DNA of 64,000 bases from Zantedeschia hybrid cultivar (Eukaryota; Streptophyta; Magnoliopsida; Alismatales; Araceae), in assembly GCA_030544215.1 (NCBI GenBank), contig JARZZO010000001.1, forward strand, positions 38,529,670-38,593,669. The letters run 5' to 3'. A program made the translations under genes and the position numbers. How positions within the stretch are numbered: position 1 is the first letter of the stretch; the number at the start of each line of letters is the position of its first letter. The notes beneath the pieces are model-generated. The model saw nothing but the letters and a program-made list of their open reading frames with translations, had not been told where the DNA came from and searched no databases. Positions 45,034-56,600 of this stretch are shown piece after piece.

Positions 45034-47171
45034 TGATCGTTTCGAATTGTGCGTCGTTAAACACATGAAAACGTTCAATCTAAATTATCCGGCTCACTCA
45101 AATCAAAATTTGGAAATTTAATAGTGGTGAGTCCGAGTCGATCCACAGGGAGTTAAGATTCTAATTTTGAAAACTTTGGACTTTAGTTAATCTAAAAATA
45201 AGTGAGATTTTAAGTAAACTAATTACTTAATTAAACTAAAATTAAGTTAACTAATGTTACCTAAAATTATAATTATCTAAATTAAACAAATCTTTTTCTC
45301 TCTTCTCTTTTTCAGAAATTAAACACAAACACACATAAAAATAAGCACGACTAAAAATTATAACAACAAAAACAACCTATTGTTTGATTGTATAAATTAT
45401 TAAACACCATGAATCAAATAACTTAATTAAATAACTAATAATTAACAAAACGATAACCAATCAAGAATTCACCCTAATTAAATAACCTAAGACTAATTAA
45501 ACAATACCTAAACATCAAATAACTAACAACTACCCCTAATTAAATAATAAAGACTATGCTAGTGGGGGAAATAGAAAGGGCAACACAACAACAATATGTG
45601 GGTCTGCCGGCGCAGTGGACCACAAGGAAAGGAGGGTGGCGCAGTGGTCCAAGCTTCATGTTGCTGCCGCAGGTTTGCTGTTGGAAATGCAAGGCTGCTT
45701 GCTGGTTCACGGCTGGGACAGGTGCTATGTGGGAGGAATTTGCTGGAAGCTGCGTGGCTGCATGTGGGTGGATGGCAGCATGCATGGGCTGCGTGGAGAA
45801 GCTGCTGGAGGTGGTTGGTGAACAAGCTTGCTGCATGCGCTTGCTGGAACTGCTGCACGTGGAGATGTTGCTGGTTGGCGTGGAAGAACTTGGAGGAGGC
45901 ACAGAGGCGCTGGAAGTTGCTGCTGCAACGTGGAGAGGCTGGAGTTTGCTGCTGCAACTTGGAGCTGCTGGTACGTGGAGATGCAGCTTCACCAAGTCTG
46001 CACGTGGAAGGAGGCACAGGTGCTGGTGTCGTGCTGTGGAGCAGGGGGGGTTGCCGCTGCAACGTGTGGAGGTGCAGCTGCTGGCCGTGTGGGGCTCAGC
46101 TGCTGGAGCGTCGCCGGCGCTGGGTTGCTGCTGCAGGTGCTGGGGCACGTGGAGGAGCTTGGGAAGGACTTTACTACAGCTGGTCAGCATGCATGGAAGA
46201 GGCTTGATGGCTGCTGCAGGTTGCTCGGTTGGTGCAGGCTGGGAGGAGTTGTTGTGAACGTCGGCTTGGTGGAGAGGGCTCGCCGGCATGCAGAGAGAAA
46301 GAAGGAGAGGGTGAAGGAGAGGCTGCTGGGAAACGGAGAGAGGGAGAAATTTCTGTGGAAAGACGGGAGAGATAGAAGTTGAGAAGAGAGAAACCGAGGG
46401 AGAAAGAGAGTTGCGGGAAGGAAAACATGGAGAAGAACTGGAGAGGAAGGCTGCTGGGGAAAAGAAAACGAGAGAGAGAAGGCTGCGGGAGAGAAAGGCT
46501 ACGGAGGAGGAGGAGGAATCGGCTAGCAAGCTGGAGAACAAAACGTGGGGGAGATTTTATAGAGAGGAGAAGGAGGAGAGGCTGCCGGGTTTGAGTTGTA
46601 AAAGGAGGAGGATATGTGGGAGACTTGGAGAAGGGACAGGATTTGGATCTGGAGAGGAAGAGGAAATTGGAAAAGAAATAGGATTCGACTTTCTAAAACG
46701 AGAAAGAGAAAGAGGATTTTTAAAATAAAGGAAGGGATGTGTTTAGGAAATCGGAGAGACGGAGGGAAATAGTGGGTTTTAGGAAACTCCAGCGAAGGAA
46801 GGAATCAAATTGTATTTTTACCCCTGTTTTAGTTGAAATCCGCACACTAGACCTCCCCCAAATTTTCGAAAACTCCTCCAGCTGCACTGCATCATCGGCA
46901 TGTCCTGTTCACATCAAATAAATATAATTTAGCGCATTATCATAAAAATATCATTATTTTTATTCATTTCGTCTCGGTTTTGTCGAAAAACCGCAAATGC
47001 GCTACACTCCTTTGATCACATGAAATGACGATGTTTTTAAGTCAGAATTTGATGAAATTGGTACCGTTGGACTTGTTACACAATTATCTATCATTTCATG
47101 CTATTTTACAGATAAAAACATGAGTATAATGCATATGGTTGCCCTTAAATGATCAATTTAACACTTTATCA
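45034..47171 (-). repeat. Element 6 5' LTR (2138 bp)
   Basis: Same length as the 3' copy and about 99.4 percent identical by eye. Examples of differences are the codon change near 45689 and several in the 46600-46720 stretch. It ends TTATCA on the plus strand, followed by CTATA at 47172-47176. Confidence 0.93.
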
Positions 47172-47176
47172 CTATA

Positions 47177-47760
47177 CCATCGGGTAAATCCACCAAGTTT
47201 CAAACTTGGTTGATATACATGGACTGTATTTCAGAATTCATGGCTTCCCGCCATTTCCCGGCCTCTGGACTTTCAATGGCCTCCTGGTAAGTCTTAGGAT
47301 CATCATCCTCATTATAGAGTATCCTTGAACCATCCAAATTAATATGTCTCACATATCTTTCTGGTGGTTTAGGTACTCTTTCAGACCTACGAGGTTCCTG
47401 TGTATCATTTTGAACAGGTTCAGAAACTAACGGTTCATTTGATAAACCATTGCCAGTTTGTGGGTCTGGAATTTCTACCAGTGTTACTTTACTCCCACTG
47501 TCCTTCTGGAGAATATAATCTTCTTCCAGAAAGACAGCTCTCCTGGCTACAAACACCTTTTGTTCGCTAGGATGATAAAAGTAATATCCATAAGTTTCCT
47601 TTGGATATCCCACAAATCTGCATTTGTCAGTTGTGGATTCCAGCTTATCTGCGTCATGTCTTTTAACATGAGCAGGACATCCCCAGACTTTAACATGTTT
47701 AAGGTCTGGTTTCCTTCCATTCCATATCTCATATGGAGTGGTCTCAACAGATTTGCTGGG
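47177..47760 (-). pseudogene. pol: Copia 2 integrase C-terminus and linker to RT
   Basis: Minus-strand frame GYPKETYGYYFYHPSEQKVFVARRAVFLEEDY and onward through RRSERVPKPPERY to KWREAMNSEIQSM, which is the start of the RT domain. The preceding ENGRKP-like part is shifted out of frame relative to the integrase core by a small deletion near 47750-47770. The segment connects to 38744 across element 6, giving a continuous DLPDG..PIGCK reading. Confidence 0.85.
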
Positions 47761-48900
47761 TACCTTGTTCAGGATATACAGATTTGCTGGACACTGGTAA
47801 TTTGGACATGCTCATCATGGATCGCACAATTTCCATTAATGTGCGATTTCTCATTTCTGATACACCATTCATCTGAGGTGTATAAGGAGGTGTAAGCTGA
47901 GAAAGGATACCATTATCCTTTAAGTATTTAATGAACTCAGTACTTAAGTATTCACCACCCCGATCAGATCGGATGGTTTTTATACTCTTTTCTGTTTGTT
48001 TTTCTACTTCATTCTTAAATTCTCTGAATTTCTCAAAGGCTTCAGATTTATACTTCAATAAGTATACATATCCAAACCTTGAGTAATCATCAATGAATGT
48101 AATGAAGTATGAGAAACCACCAATGGCTTGGGTTGACATAGGACCACATACATCTGAATGTATGAGTTCTAATATGTCTTTGGCTCGTTCTCCAGTTCCA
48201 CTAAATGGAGACTTAGCCATTTTACCCATTAAACATGACTCACAGGTTGCAAATGATTCATAATCAAATGGATCCAAATATCCATCTTTATGCATCCTTT
48301 GGAGTCTGTCTTCACCAATATGTCCAAGCCTACATTGCCACAAGTAGGCTTTGTTCATTTCATACTTACTTCTTTTAATTGAAGAACCGATATGTAAATT
48401 ATCATGAGACACATTCAATAGATACAATCCATTGGACAAAATAACAGAAGCTGTTAATTTATTTCCGAAATAAATTGAACAACTATTGTTCCCAAAATGT
48501 AAATTATATCCAATTCTATCTAAACATGAAATAGAAATGATGTTCCTTATTATGCTAGGTACATAATAACATTCATCTAATAAAAATGTGTCTCCGGATG
48601 GTAGCTTGAGCTTCACTGTCCCCACAGCGATCGCCGCAACTCTTGCACCGTTACCTAGCCTCAGCTCCACCTCGCCGGTCCTCAGCTTACGCCTTCTTGT
48701 CAGTGCCTGCACAGAATTGCAGATATGAGATACACATCCAGTATCTAATACCCATGATGTACAATCTCTTATTGACAAGTTTACATCTATCATATAGATA
48801 CTTGAAGCGTCCTGCTGCTTCACAGTTCCTTGAGCCTTGTCCTTTAGGTATTCTTCGCAATTCCTCTTCCAATGCCCTTTCTGGTGATAGTAGAAGCAAT
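47744..48900 (-). pseudogene. pol: Copia 2 zinc knuckle, protease, pre-integrase and integrase core
   Basis: A minus-strand open frame begins with a nucleocapsid knuckle, CFYYHQKGHWKRNC (48857-48898), where the second Cys of CCHC is Tyr. The protease active site is WVLDTGCVSHIC (about 48730). The GAG-pre-integrase domain has LWQCRLGHIG and CESCLMGKMAKSPF. The integrase core has HSDVCGP, IRSDRGGEYLS and NGVSEMRN, so the D, D and E residues remain. After MSKLP a deletion and frameshift end the frame at 47744. Confidence 0.88.
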
Positions 48901-48952
48901 CACCTTTCTCAGCACTTTTACCTTTGTCTTTCTTGGTAACCTTTGCCTTTCT

Positions 48953-49636
48953 CTAAACCTTTTTCTTATTCTTTCGAAAAGCTTGGACTGCAAGTCTTTT
49001 TCTGTTGGTCTTACCAACCATTAGGACTTGGGGTTTATCTTTCACAAGGTTCCCCTCAGCAGTCTTTAACATGTTCAGCAGTTCAGCTAAGGTGGCCTGG
49101 ATCTTGTTCATGTTAAAATTAACGATGAACAGAGCATATGATGGTGGAAGTGAAGACAACACGAGGTCTATGTGCATCTCCTTGGGAAGTGTAATCCCAA
49201 GAGCATCCAGCCTCTCTACCCACTCAATCATCTTCAGCACGTGATTCTGTACTGAAGTTCCCTCTGCCATCTGAGCTTTGAACAGATTCTTCGATATCTC
49301 ATATCATTCGATTCTGCTAGGCTCACCAAATAGCTCCTTCAAATGGAGCTTGATGGATCTAGCATCTATCTCTTCATGTTGCCTCTACAACTCATTGCTC
49401 ATAGAGGCTAACATGTAGCATTAGGCCATGGTGGAATCCTCCTTCCATTTTTCATACGCTATCATTTCCTCCTCTAGAGCATCTAATGCTGGTTCAGCAG
49501 GAGGTTCATTATCCAAGACGTAGGCAATCTGCTCAGACCTGAGGACTATCTTCAGGTTTCTGAGCCAGTTTGAGTAATTGGTGCCTGTCAAACGGTTGGC
49601 ATCAAGTATGCCTCCCAACGGATTATGGTGCGACAT
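48953..49636 (-). pseudogene. gag: Copia 2 gag
   Basis: Starts at ATG 49636 (MSHHNPLGGILDANRLTGTNYSNWLRNLK), the usual N-terminus of copia gag (UBN2 type). The frame is stopped by TAA at 49421-49423 and TGA near 49301, and by TAG at 48953-48955 after KKKV; it then continues in the same frame into the zinc knuckle. Segments ELLNMLKTAEGNL and LVLSSLPPSYA are typical of the family. Because all parts are in one frame, gag and pol formed one polyprotein. Confidence 0.87.
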
Positions 49637-51264
49637 TCTTGCCTACAAGAGATAATCAGTTGATATTTAGCAGATATTCAGATTAACTAAAACAAGATAT
49701 GGTCTTTTATTATCTAGTTTTACTCTCACTAATTTTTGACGGACTGCATAACCTTCAGATATACAGAATGGGAGACGCCGACTGTCTCCTAGTGGGGATC
49801 AGAATCTCCAAGCATCACAGTTTGACCTCGGGTAAACATGTAGTATCATACCGCTATCTCAGAGCAATCATCTCATGATAATTGCAACTCCTTGCAATAT
49901 CCGATCATATTTCGGCTCGCAAGTTTAATGGTCCCGGGTAAACACAGTAGACCATTATCCCCGGTCTAAACTTTACCATCAATACGTGACAGAGTAAAGT
50001 AGAAATATAGTTCCCGGGTAAACACGTGGATAACTATATTGTTCCTCTACTCTTGTCCAAAGGTATCTAATGCCATGATCAACAGTTCTCTCATCAGTTA
50101 ATGGCAAACCTCGGGTAAACACATAGTATCTGCCACCACCGAATTAAGTTCTATTAATCATATTGATGGAGAGCCACGCGGTACATTCTTAATGACTCGC
50201 GCTGCGGCTTAGAGTTTGTAACGAAGGTTTTACTTATTTAGTTCGGTCTCATCCTAGGTGATAGTATTAAATATATCGAATATATTATAAATACTAATAA
50301 CCTAGCAAATATAAAGCACACGCATCACATTCATGTCATTAGTGTGGTCATGGACGGCACTGCGGTTTGACTTGAGCCAGACAGTCAAACGCACACACAT
50401 GCACAATATAACAACTTATATCATGAGTCTGCAAACCCATGCATTCAATGAACTTCTTCATTTTCATCTGGTCAGCAGTTGTGGATCATCCTCGCTCCGC
50501 GCACACCCGCCTCGATCAAATTACATCATAATTCTCAATTACATGATAATTTAAACGAGGAAGCTTTATGGCGATTACATCGAGGAGGAAGGTAGAAGTA
50601 CAATGGAATATGAAAGGGAGAGGTTCGCAGACCTCTATTTATTAATAAACAATAAACCACACAATCACATTCCATATCCACAAATAATGCTCGTCCATGA
50701 CCACCATGTATTTTTAGTTAAACAAACCACACATGAATTGCACATCAAATGGCTAAAGAAAATTTTCGAAAATAACTTATAATTTTGGTTTCATAAAACC
50801 AGGGACCAAACAAAATTTGGATTTAGAATTTTCAAAAAATTTTCATTAAGTCAAAGTATGCTAATTTAAATCTAATTCAAATAAGCAAACTAATGCACAT
50901 CAAATAAATGCACATAAACTCTAATTTGACAAGATTGTAACATTCCATGCAGATATGATTAATTGTCATTAAATGATAAATTTAACAATTAAATTTATTC
51001 CCCAATTATGTCCTTTAATCTAACAATTAGATTGAATTAACAACAACTTGTTAATTACCACTTTAATCCATATTAATCTAATTATTGGACCATAAAATTA
51101 AAAACAGAGCTAAGCCTTATTGTAAAATCTCATTACAAATAAAAATTAAATTCTATTTTTAATTTGGAACAAAAACAGATTAAATAGGGATTAAAAACAA
51201 AGAAAAATAAAGGGGAAAAAGAAGCAGCGGTCCAATGGACCGGACCGGACCTGGGCCGAGCCCA
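49637..51264 (-). other. Copia 2 leader, rich in inverted repeats
   Basis: There is no coding similarity. Between 49770 and 50150 the sense strand has a chain of predicted hairpins. Four copies of the plus-strand motif C(C/T)CGGGTAAACA start at 49827, 49933, 50013 and 50110. Three of them lie in loops closed by different complementary arms: TAATGGTC/GACCATTA, AATATAGTT/AACTATATT and TGGCA/TGCCA. From about 50560 the sequence is AT-rich with nothing recognisable; whether that part still belongs to copia 2 is uncertain. No PBS or LTR is found before element 7. Confidence 0.6.
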
Positions 51265-51269
51265 GCCGG

Positions 51270-53623
51270 TGTAACGACCCGCCACCCTATGATCGGAGAC
51301 CTGATCACTAAATGGGTGTCGAATCATTATCCAACGGTCTCACACCCAGATCTTCTATGCACATCTGGAGGAGTAAGCGTTAAACAAGGTTAAATATAAC
51401 ATTCACACGGACTACAAGGAAGTACAGTGCGCATGAAGTAAATTAATAATGTCCGTACACAATCCAACAATAATTACATGGTCCAACAAATTAATTAAGT
51501 ACAGGCAGAAGTAAAGTACAACAACATCGGGGCATACCCTGGAACTGAGATAGCTGCTGGTCCGTACACCAAGGAGAGCACCATACGCCGCCACACGCCA
51601 CGAAGTCCACACCTGAAAACCGCAGGGAGTGAGCCACACCAGAATTGGGCTCAGTAGGGATCATCCGATCCCTTGTCTCCCACTCACGCACCCACAAGGG
51701 CAATTACCAAGATACAAGTAAACAAGATAAGTAAAACTGTAACACATTACTCCTAATTCTCTGTATAAACCACATGCATTCGGAAAATAACATGCATATC
51801 TCAGAAATCATTCTACCAAGGAACCTACAACTCGCGTCTCGGCAAAACGCGTCAACCACGTCTCCAAAAGTGGGAAACACCGACCCGCTGAGACCAAACA
51901 GTAACCCCTCGGATAGCACGCTGGCTACCTCGGCGGTTACTCCTTCCCCCAGCAAACACCGACCCGCTGAGACCAAACAGTAACCCCTCGGATAGCACAC
52001 TGGCTACTCCGGCCCAACTGGCTCAGGTGGTTACTCCGTCCCCGAGCACGAGTGACACTCCAAAGGTACCACTCAGACACCAGTACAAGCTAGCTAACCC
52101 CGGGGTTCACCAGGTGACCCTCTCCCACTAGGCGTCACCCCGCCACTGCTACCGTCAGTGCGGTGTCCCTCCGCACCGACACAGGGTGTCAAATGCTACA
52201 ACTGTCACTCTAGGTCCACAGTAACACAAAACACGGCACGCTGCGATCAGGTCACGTGAGAAGTCCGCCGTCGCACGACACCCAACGTAGTGTCGTCCGG
52301 TCATAAAGAGTCCATCGTTATCGAGTGTAATAAAAGCATGCATTTAACCAACTATCTAGCAGTGTAAACACATTTTACTGGCATGAATTAGTGTGGTTCT
52401 GTCTTGAATCGCGTCACCCAAGGCCGACGCCATTCAAGCATCCTAAACTGGTTCATGAAATCCCGGCCTTAGAACATGGCCTAAAAGGGGTCGTCACAGG
52501 CCCGCCCTATTAAAACGCGTCGCCATCCCTCGTCGCCTATTAGTGACAGAAGCAGGGATAGGCTATGGTTGATTCTCTTTGAAATGCGTCGTCCTGGGAA
52601 GCCGCCTTTTAAAAGGCGTCACTGTCCTCAGACGCCCTCACACAGAAATCCGGAATTAGCAGAAAACCTTAATCGGGGGATTTCTGCCTAAAAGGCGTCA
52701 TGGTGTCCCGACGCTATTCCAAATCGCGTCGTCCAATCATGACGTCTTTTAGTGCCAGAATCCCCGAACTGACAGAGCCTCAGTGGAACGATTTCTGCCT
52801 AAAAGGCGTCATGATGGCCCGACGCCCTTCTAAAAGGCGTCGTCCATGCACGCCGTCTTTTAGTGCCAGAAACCAGGTCCTGTCTCCTGCCCGAAGGCTC
52901 CCTTTTCACCCCCAAAAACCCCAAAATCGCCCAAAAACAGAGGAGAAAGAGGGGCAAGCCAAACCATCATAAACCCACATTCATAGAAACCCTCATTCCC
53001 ATCAAGAAGAGCTCCTAAACATGCTTGTTCTACCCCCAAACACATCATGCATCACATGGAAACTACGGATGAAACGAGCGCAATCTACGCAAGGTTCGTC
53101 CCCCTACCGGTTCTTGAACTCCTCCTGGCTCCGTGCCGCCGAACCGCCGCACCGCAGGCCGCTGCCGGTACCCCCGAGGACGTCGCCACTCCGCCGGGAC
53201 GTCGGCCGCTGTATGGAGAATGGAACGCCGTGAAGGAAGTGGTGGTGGTAGTGGTGAGAGGTAGAGAGGCATTGGAGTGGTGGAAGAGGAAGAAGAGGAA
53301 GGGAAAGGGGAAGAAAGGGGTCGGAGGGAGCGGAGAGGGGGAGGAGAGGGAGTGAGAGGGTGAGAAATGAGGAAAAGAAAGGAAGGCTTGCGGGGTCAAT
53401 CCGAACAATGGTCAAACGCGTCGACCTACACAGACGCCTATCAGAAGCTCTGAAACGCGTCCACCACTACCGACGCCGCTCAGACGACAAGACCGGCACC
53501 GTACACTGACATCTCATGGCCGCAGTCTGAATCGCGTCGTCCATCACAGACGCCTATCAGACGACAAGTCAGGGGCCATACTCTCGCGGCCCGAAACCCG
53601 CCCACGTGGCACAACAACTAAAG
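51270..53623 (-). repeat. Element 7 3' LTR, distal part
   Basis: Minus-strand LTR end (CGTTACA at 51270) through the tandem repeat near 51880-52010 (two copies), the palindromic units and the pyrimidine tract to the insertion of solo LTR 8 at 53624. It is nearly identical to 62110-64000. Confidence 0.9.
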
Positions 53624-56600
53624 TGTAACGACCCGCCATCCTATGACCGGAGACCTGGTCACTAAATGGATGTCGGCCCATTAACTGCGGGTTCACACCT
53701 GGATCTCACACAACACATCTGGAGGAGTAAGTGCTAAACAAGGCTAAACATAACAATCTCACGGACTACAAAGATAAGCAAATGCGCAGGGAGGAAAATA
53801 ACAATGTCCGTATACAGTCCAACAATAATTACATGTCCAAGAATTAAATAAGTACAGGCAGAAGGAAGTACAACAGCATCGGGGCATACCCCGGAACTAA
53901 GACAGCTGCTGCTTCGCACACCAAGAAGACACCACGCTTCCGCTCGCCTCGAGGTCCACACCTGAAACCGCAGGGAGTGAGCCACACCAGAAATGGGCTC
54001 AGTAGGGATCATCCGATCCCCTGCCTCCCACTCACACACCCACAAGTGTAACAACAGGAATATATGGCAATTAAGTAAAGCAGTAAACACAGTACCCAAC
54101 TTTGATATAAAACGTACGATAAGCAGTGCAGCAAGAACCATTCTAAGCAACCCGAAGAACCTAACACGGAGTCACGTCTCACAGCCAAAGTCCACGAAGC
54201 GACTGAACCACACTGTCGACCGAAGTCAAACGTCGCCTCCCAACACTACCACCACAGCTCACGCCTGTCCACCCCCACAGTGTTCCGGGGCACTGTAGGG
54301 TGAGGCAGTGAGTCAAACTAGGACTAGCTGGAACCAGTGTACCGCCACTGCCAGCTACGTGTGCACACAAGCAGTCTAGACTACTGTCCTACCGACCGGA
54401 TTGCCTCCACGCTAGGCCTCAGCGCTTCAGGAGGGCCCTGGGGACCGGCGAACCCCCGTCAAGCCGAAGCTACAGGAACTACCCACAATGTAGCGACCCG
54501 CCACCCTATAACCGGAGATCCAGTTACTAAATGGGTACCGAATCATTAATTTGGGACCAAACCAGGATCTAGTAAGTCTGGGAAATAAATAATAAACTAA
54601 GCTAAACATTCACATCGCATTGAATTGAAGTGAAAGTGCAGGAAATTAAAATTATTACAATGCGACTCGATTACAGCAAATATTTACATACTCCAGCTGA
54701 AAGGAAATAATTAAACATACAGGCCAGAAAATAAATAACAACTACATCGGGGCATACCCCGGAACGACTGTCGAAGACGCGCAACACACGGCCGCACACG
54801 CCGCTCTAAGTCTGCTGGGAGTCCTCACCTGAAAACCGCAGGGGTGAGTCTCAAGAACAAGACTCAGTAGGGATCCTTCGATCCCCACTGCCCACACACA
54901 CAACCACAAGTATAAAGTGCAGCTAACAGTAAGTAACAAGTGTAGTGGCAGGTATACTATCTAATTCTCTACGTGAGAACACTTGCAATCGGAATATAAT
55001 AATCATGCACATTCTAAACTAACCGACGGGAAACCCACAACTGTCGTCTCGATAGAACTCGCGGACCGTACAAACCACGGTGGGAAAACCTCGACCCGCT
55101 GAGACCAAGCAGCAGCCCCTCGGATAGCACACTAGCTACTCCGGCCCGACAGGCTCAGGTGGCTACTCCTTCCCTCAGCACGAGTGACTCTCCGAATGTA
55201 CCACGCCCACACCGGTACTAGCTGACCCCGGGGTTCACCAGGTGACCCTCTCTCACTAGGCGTCACCCCGCCCACGCCCCCACCGGCGCTGTGCTCACGC
55301 CCCCACCAGCACAGGGTGATAAAGTGCTACAATGTCACTCCAGGTCCACAGTAACTGAAAACCCAACACAGAGCGATCCGGTCACGTGAAAAGCCCGCGA
55401 TCGCATAACACACACAGAACCATCCGATCATGAGGAATCCATCTCTATCGGGTGCACTGAAACATGTGCTAATCATCTGTCTAGCAGTGTGAACACGTTT
55501 TACTGGCATGCATTAGTGAGATTCTTTTCCTGGCCTTAAAATGCGTCGACACCAGTAGTCGCCGTTTAAAAGGCGTCGACGTACCAAGACGCCATTCAAC
55601 GCGAAAATCCGGAATTTCCCAGAGTTTTATTCTGGGATTTCTGTGGTTAAAACGCGTCATGGATGCCCGACGCCGTTCAAAAACGCGTCGTTTACCCACG
55701 ACGTCTTTCAGCCACAGAAACCTCAACCTGGCAGACTGTCTGTCAGTCAATTCCTGTCTAAAAGGCGTCGTGATGGCCCGACGCCCTTCAATAAGGCGTC
55801 GTCCATGCACGACGTCTTTCAGTCCCAGGACCCAGGGACGCCCTAAACCCGAGGGCTCCCTTCCAACCCCCAAACAAACCCAAAAATCATTCAAACTGAA
55901 GGGGAAACGAAGAGTAAGACGTTTCATAGGCAAGCACCCCCATAGAGAACCTAACCATGCTCATTCTAACCCCCAAAATCGAAGATCTACCACATGTACA
56001 TCGAGGAAAAACATGATTTTAAACACCATGCTACGGGGAACGTCACCCTACCGGACACTCGAACGTCTCCGGGCTTCAAGCCGCCTATCCGTCTCGCCCC
56101 ACGCCGCCGCCGGTACCGCCGTGGTCGTCCTAGCCCCACCGTGACGTCGGCCGCCGTCCGGAGAGCAGAACGCCGTAGTGGAAGTGGAGGTGGTAGATGC
56201 AAGAACTAGGTAGGGGATGAAGTGGAGGGAGAGGCGAAATGGTGGAAGGAAAAGAGGGAGGAGGAGGCGGTCGCCGCCGGTCGCCGGAGGAGGAGGAGAG
56301 TAGGAGAAAATGAGGGAAAGAAGGAGGGCTCTCGGGGTTAACCAGAAACTGGCTAAAACGCGTCGACCGGTACGGACGCCTATCAGGTGACATGACAGCC
56401 GCTCTGACAAGATTCTGAAACGCGTCGTCCAACACAGACGCCATTCAGACAACTTGTCAGGGCCGTACTCTGACACACCCAGAGTCGCAGTCTGAAAGGC
56501 GTCGACCCACATGGACGCCGTTCAGACGACCTGACAGGGCCGTCCCCACGCGGCCCAAGGCCAACCCCCGCGGCACCCACGTGGCAGCACTTGAAACGCG

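Larger units (their letters stand above)
38750..47171 (-). mobile_element. Element 6: non-autonomous gypsy-type LTR element
   Basis: Two 2138-bp LTRs (38750-40887 and 45034-47171) enclose 4.15 kb. CTATA flanks the element at 38745-38749 and 47172-47176. The PBS and polypurine tract show that it is read on the minus strand. The internal region has one long frame with a protease-like domain and no RT, RNase H or integrase. The PBS matches tRNA-Asp, as in Athila-type gypsy elements. By eye about a dozen substitutions separate the two LTRs (around 0.6 percent), so this is probably the youngest insertion in the window. Confidence 0.92.
35732..51264 (-). mobile_element. Copia 2: Ty1/copia element, minus strand, twice interrupted
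   Basis: 3' LTR at 35732-37282, pol at 37283-38744 and 47177-48950, gag at 48953-49636 and a long leader up to about 51264. Element 6 splits RT; element 7 cuts the leader. The PBS and 5' LTR should lie beyond element 7, outside the window. It belongs to the same family as copia 1 but is far better preserved. I cannot name the copia lineage with confidence; the GAG-pre-integrase and integrase resemble the Tork/TNT-like group. Confidence 0.82.

Noticed and set aside
47458..47895. Plus-strand 145-codon frame opposite copia 2 integrase
   Set aside because: Shadow of the coding minus strand; no domain or promoter.
50560..51264. 5' LTR of copia 2
   Set aside because: No similarity to 35732-37282, no TG/CA ends and no PBS beside it. 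The true 5' LTR should be beyond element 7.
19501..51264. The two halves as one large inverted duplication
   Set aside because: Copia 1 and copia 2 interrupt different points of the Tekay pol, their LTRs are well diverged, and the nested elements differ.
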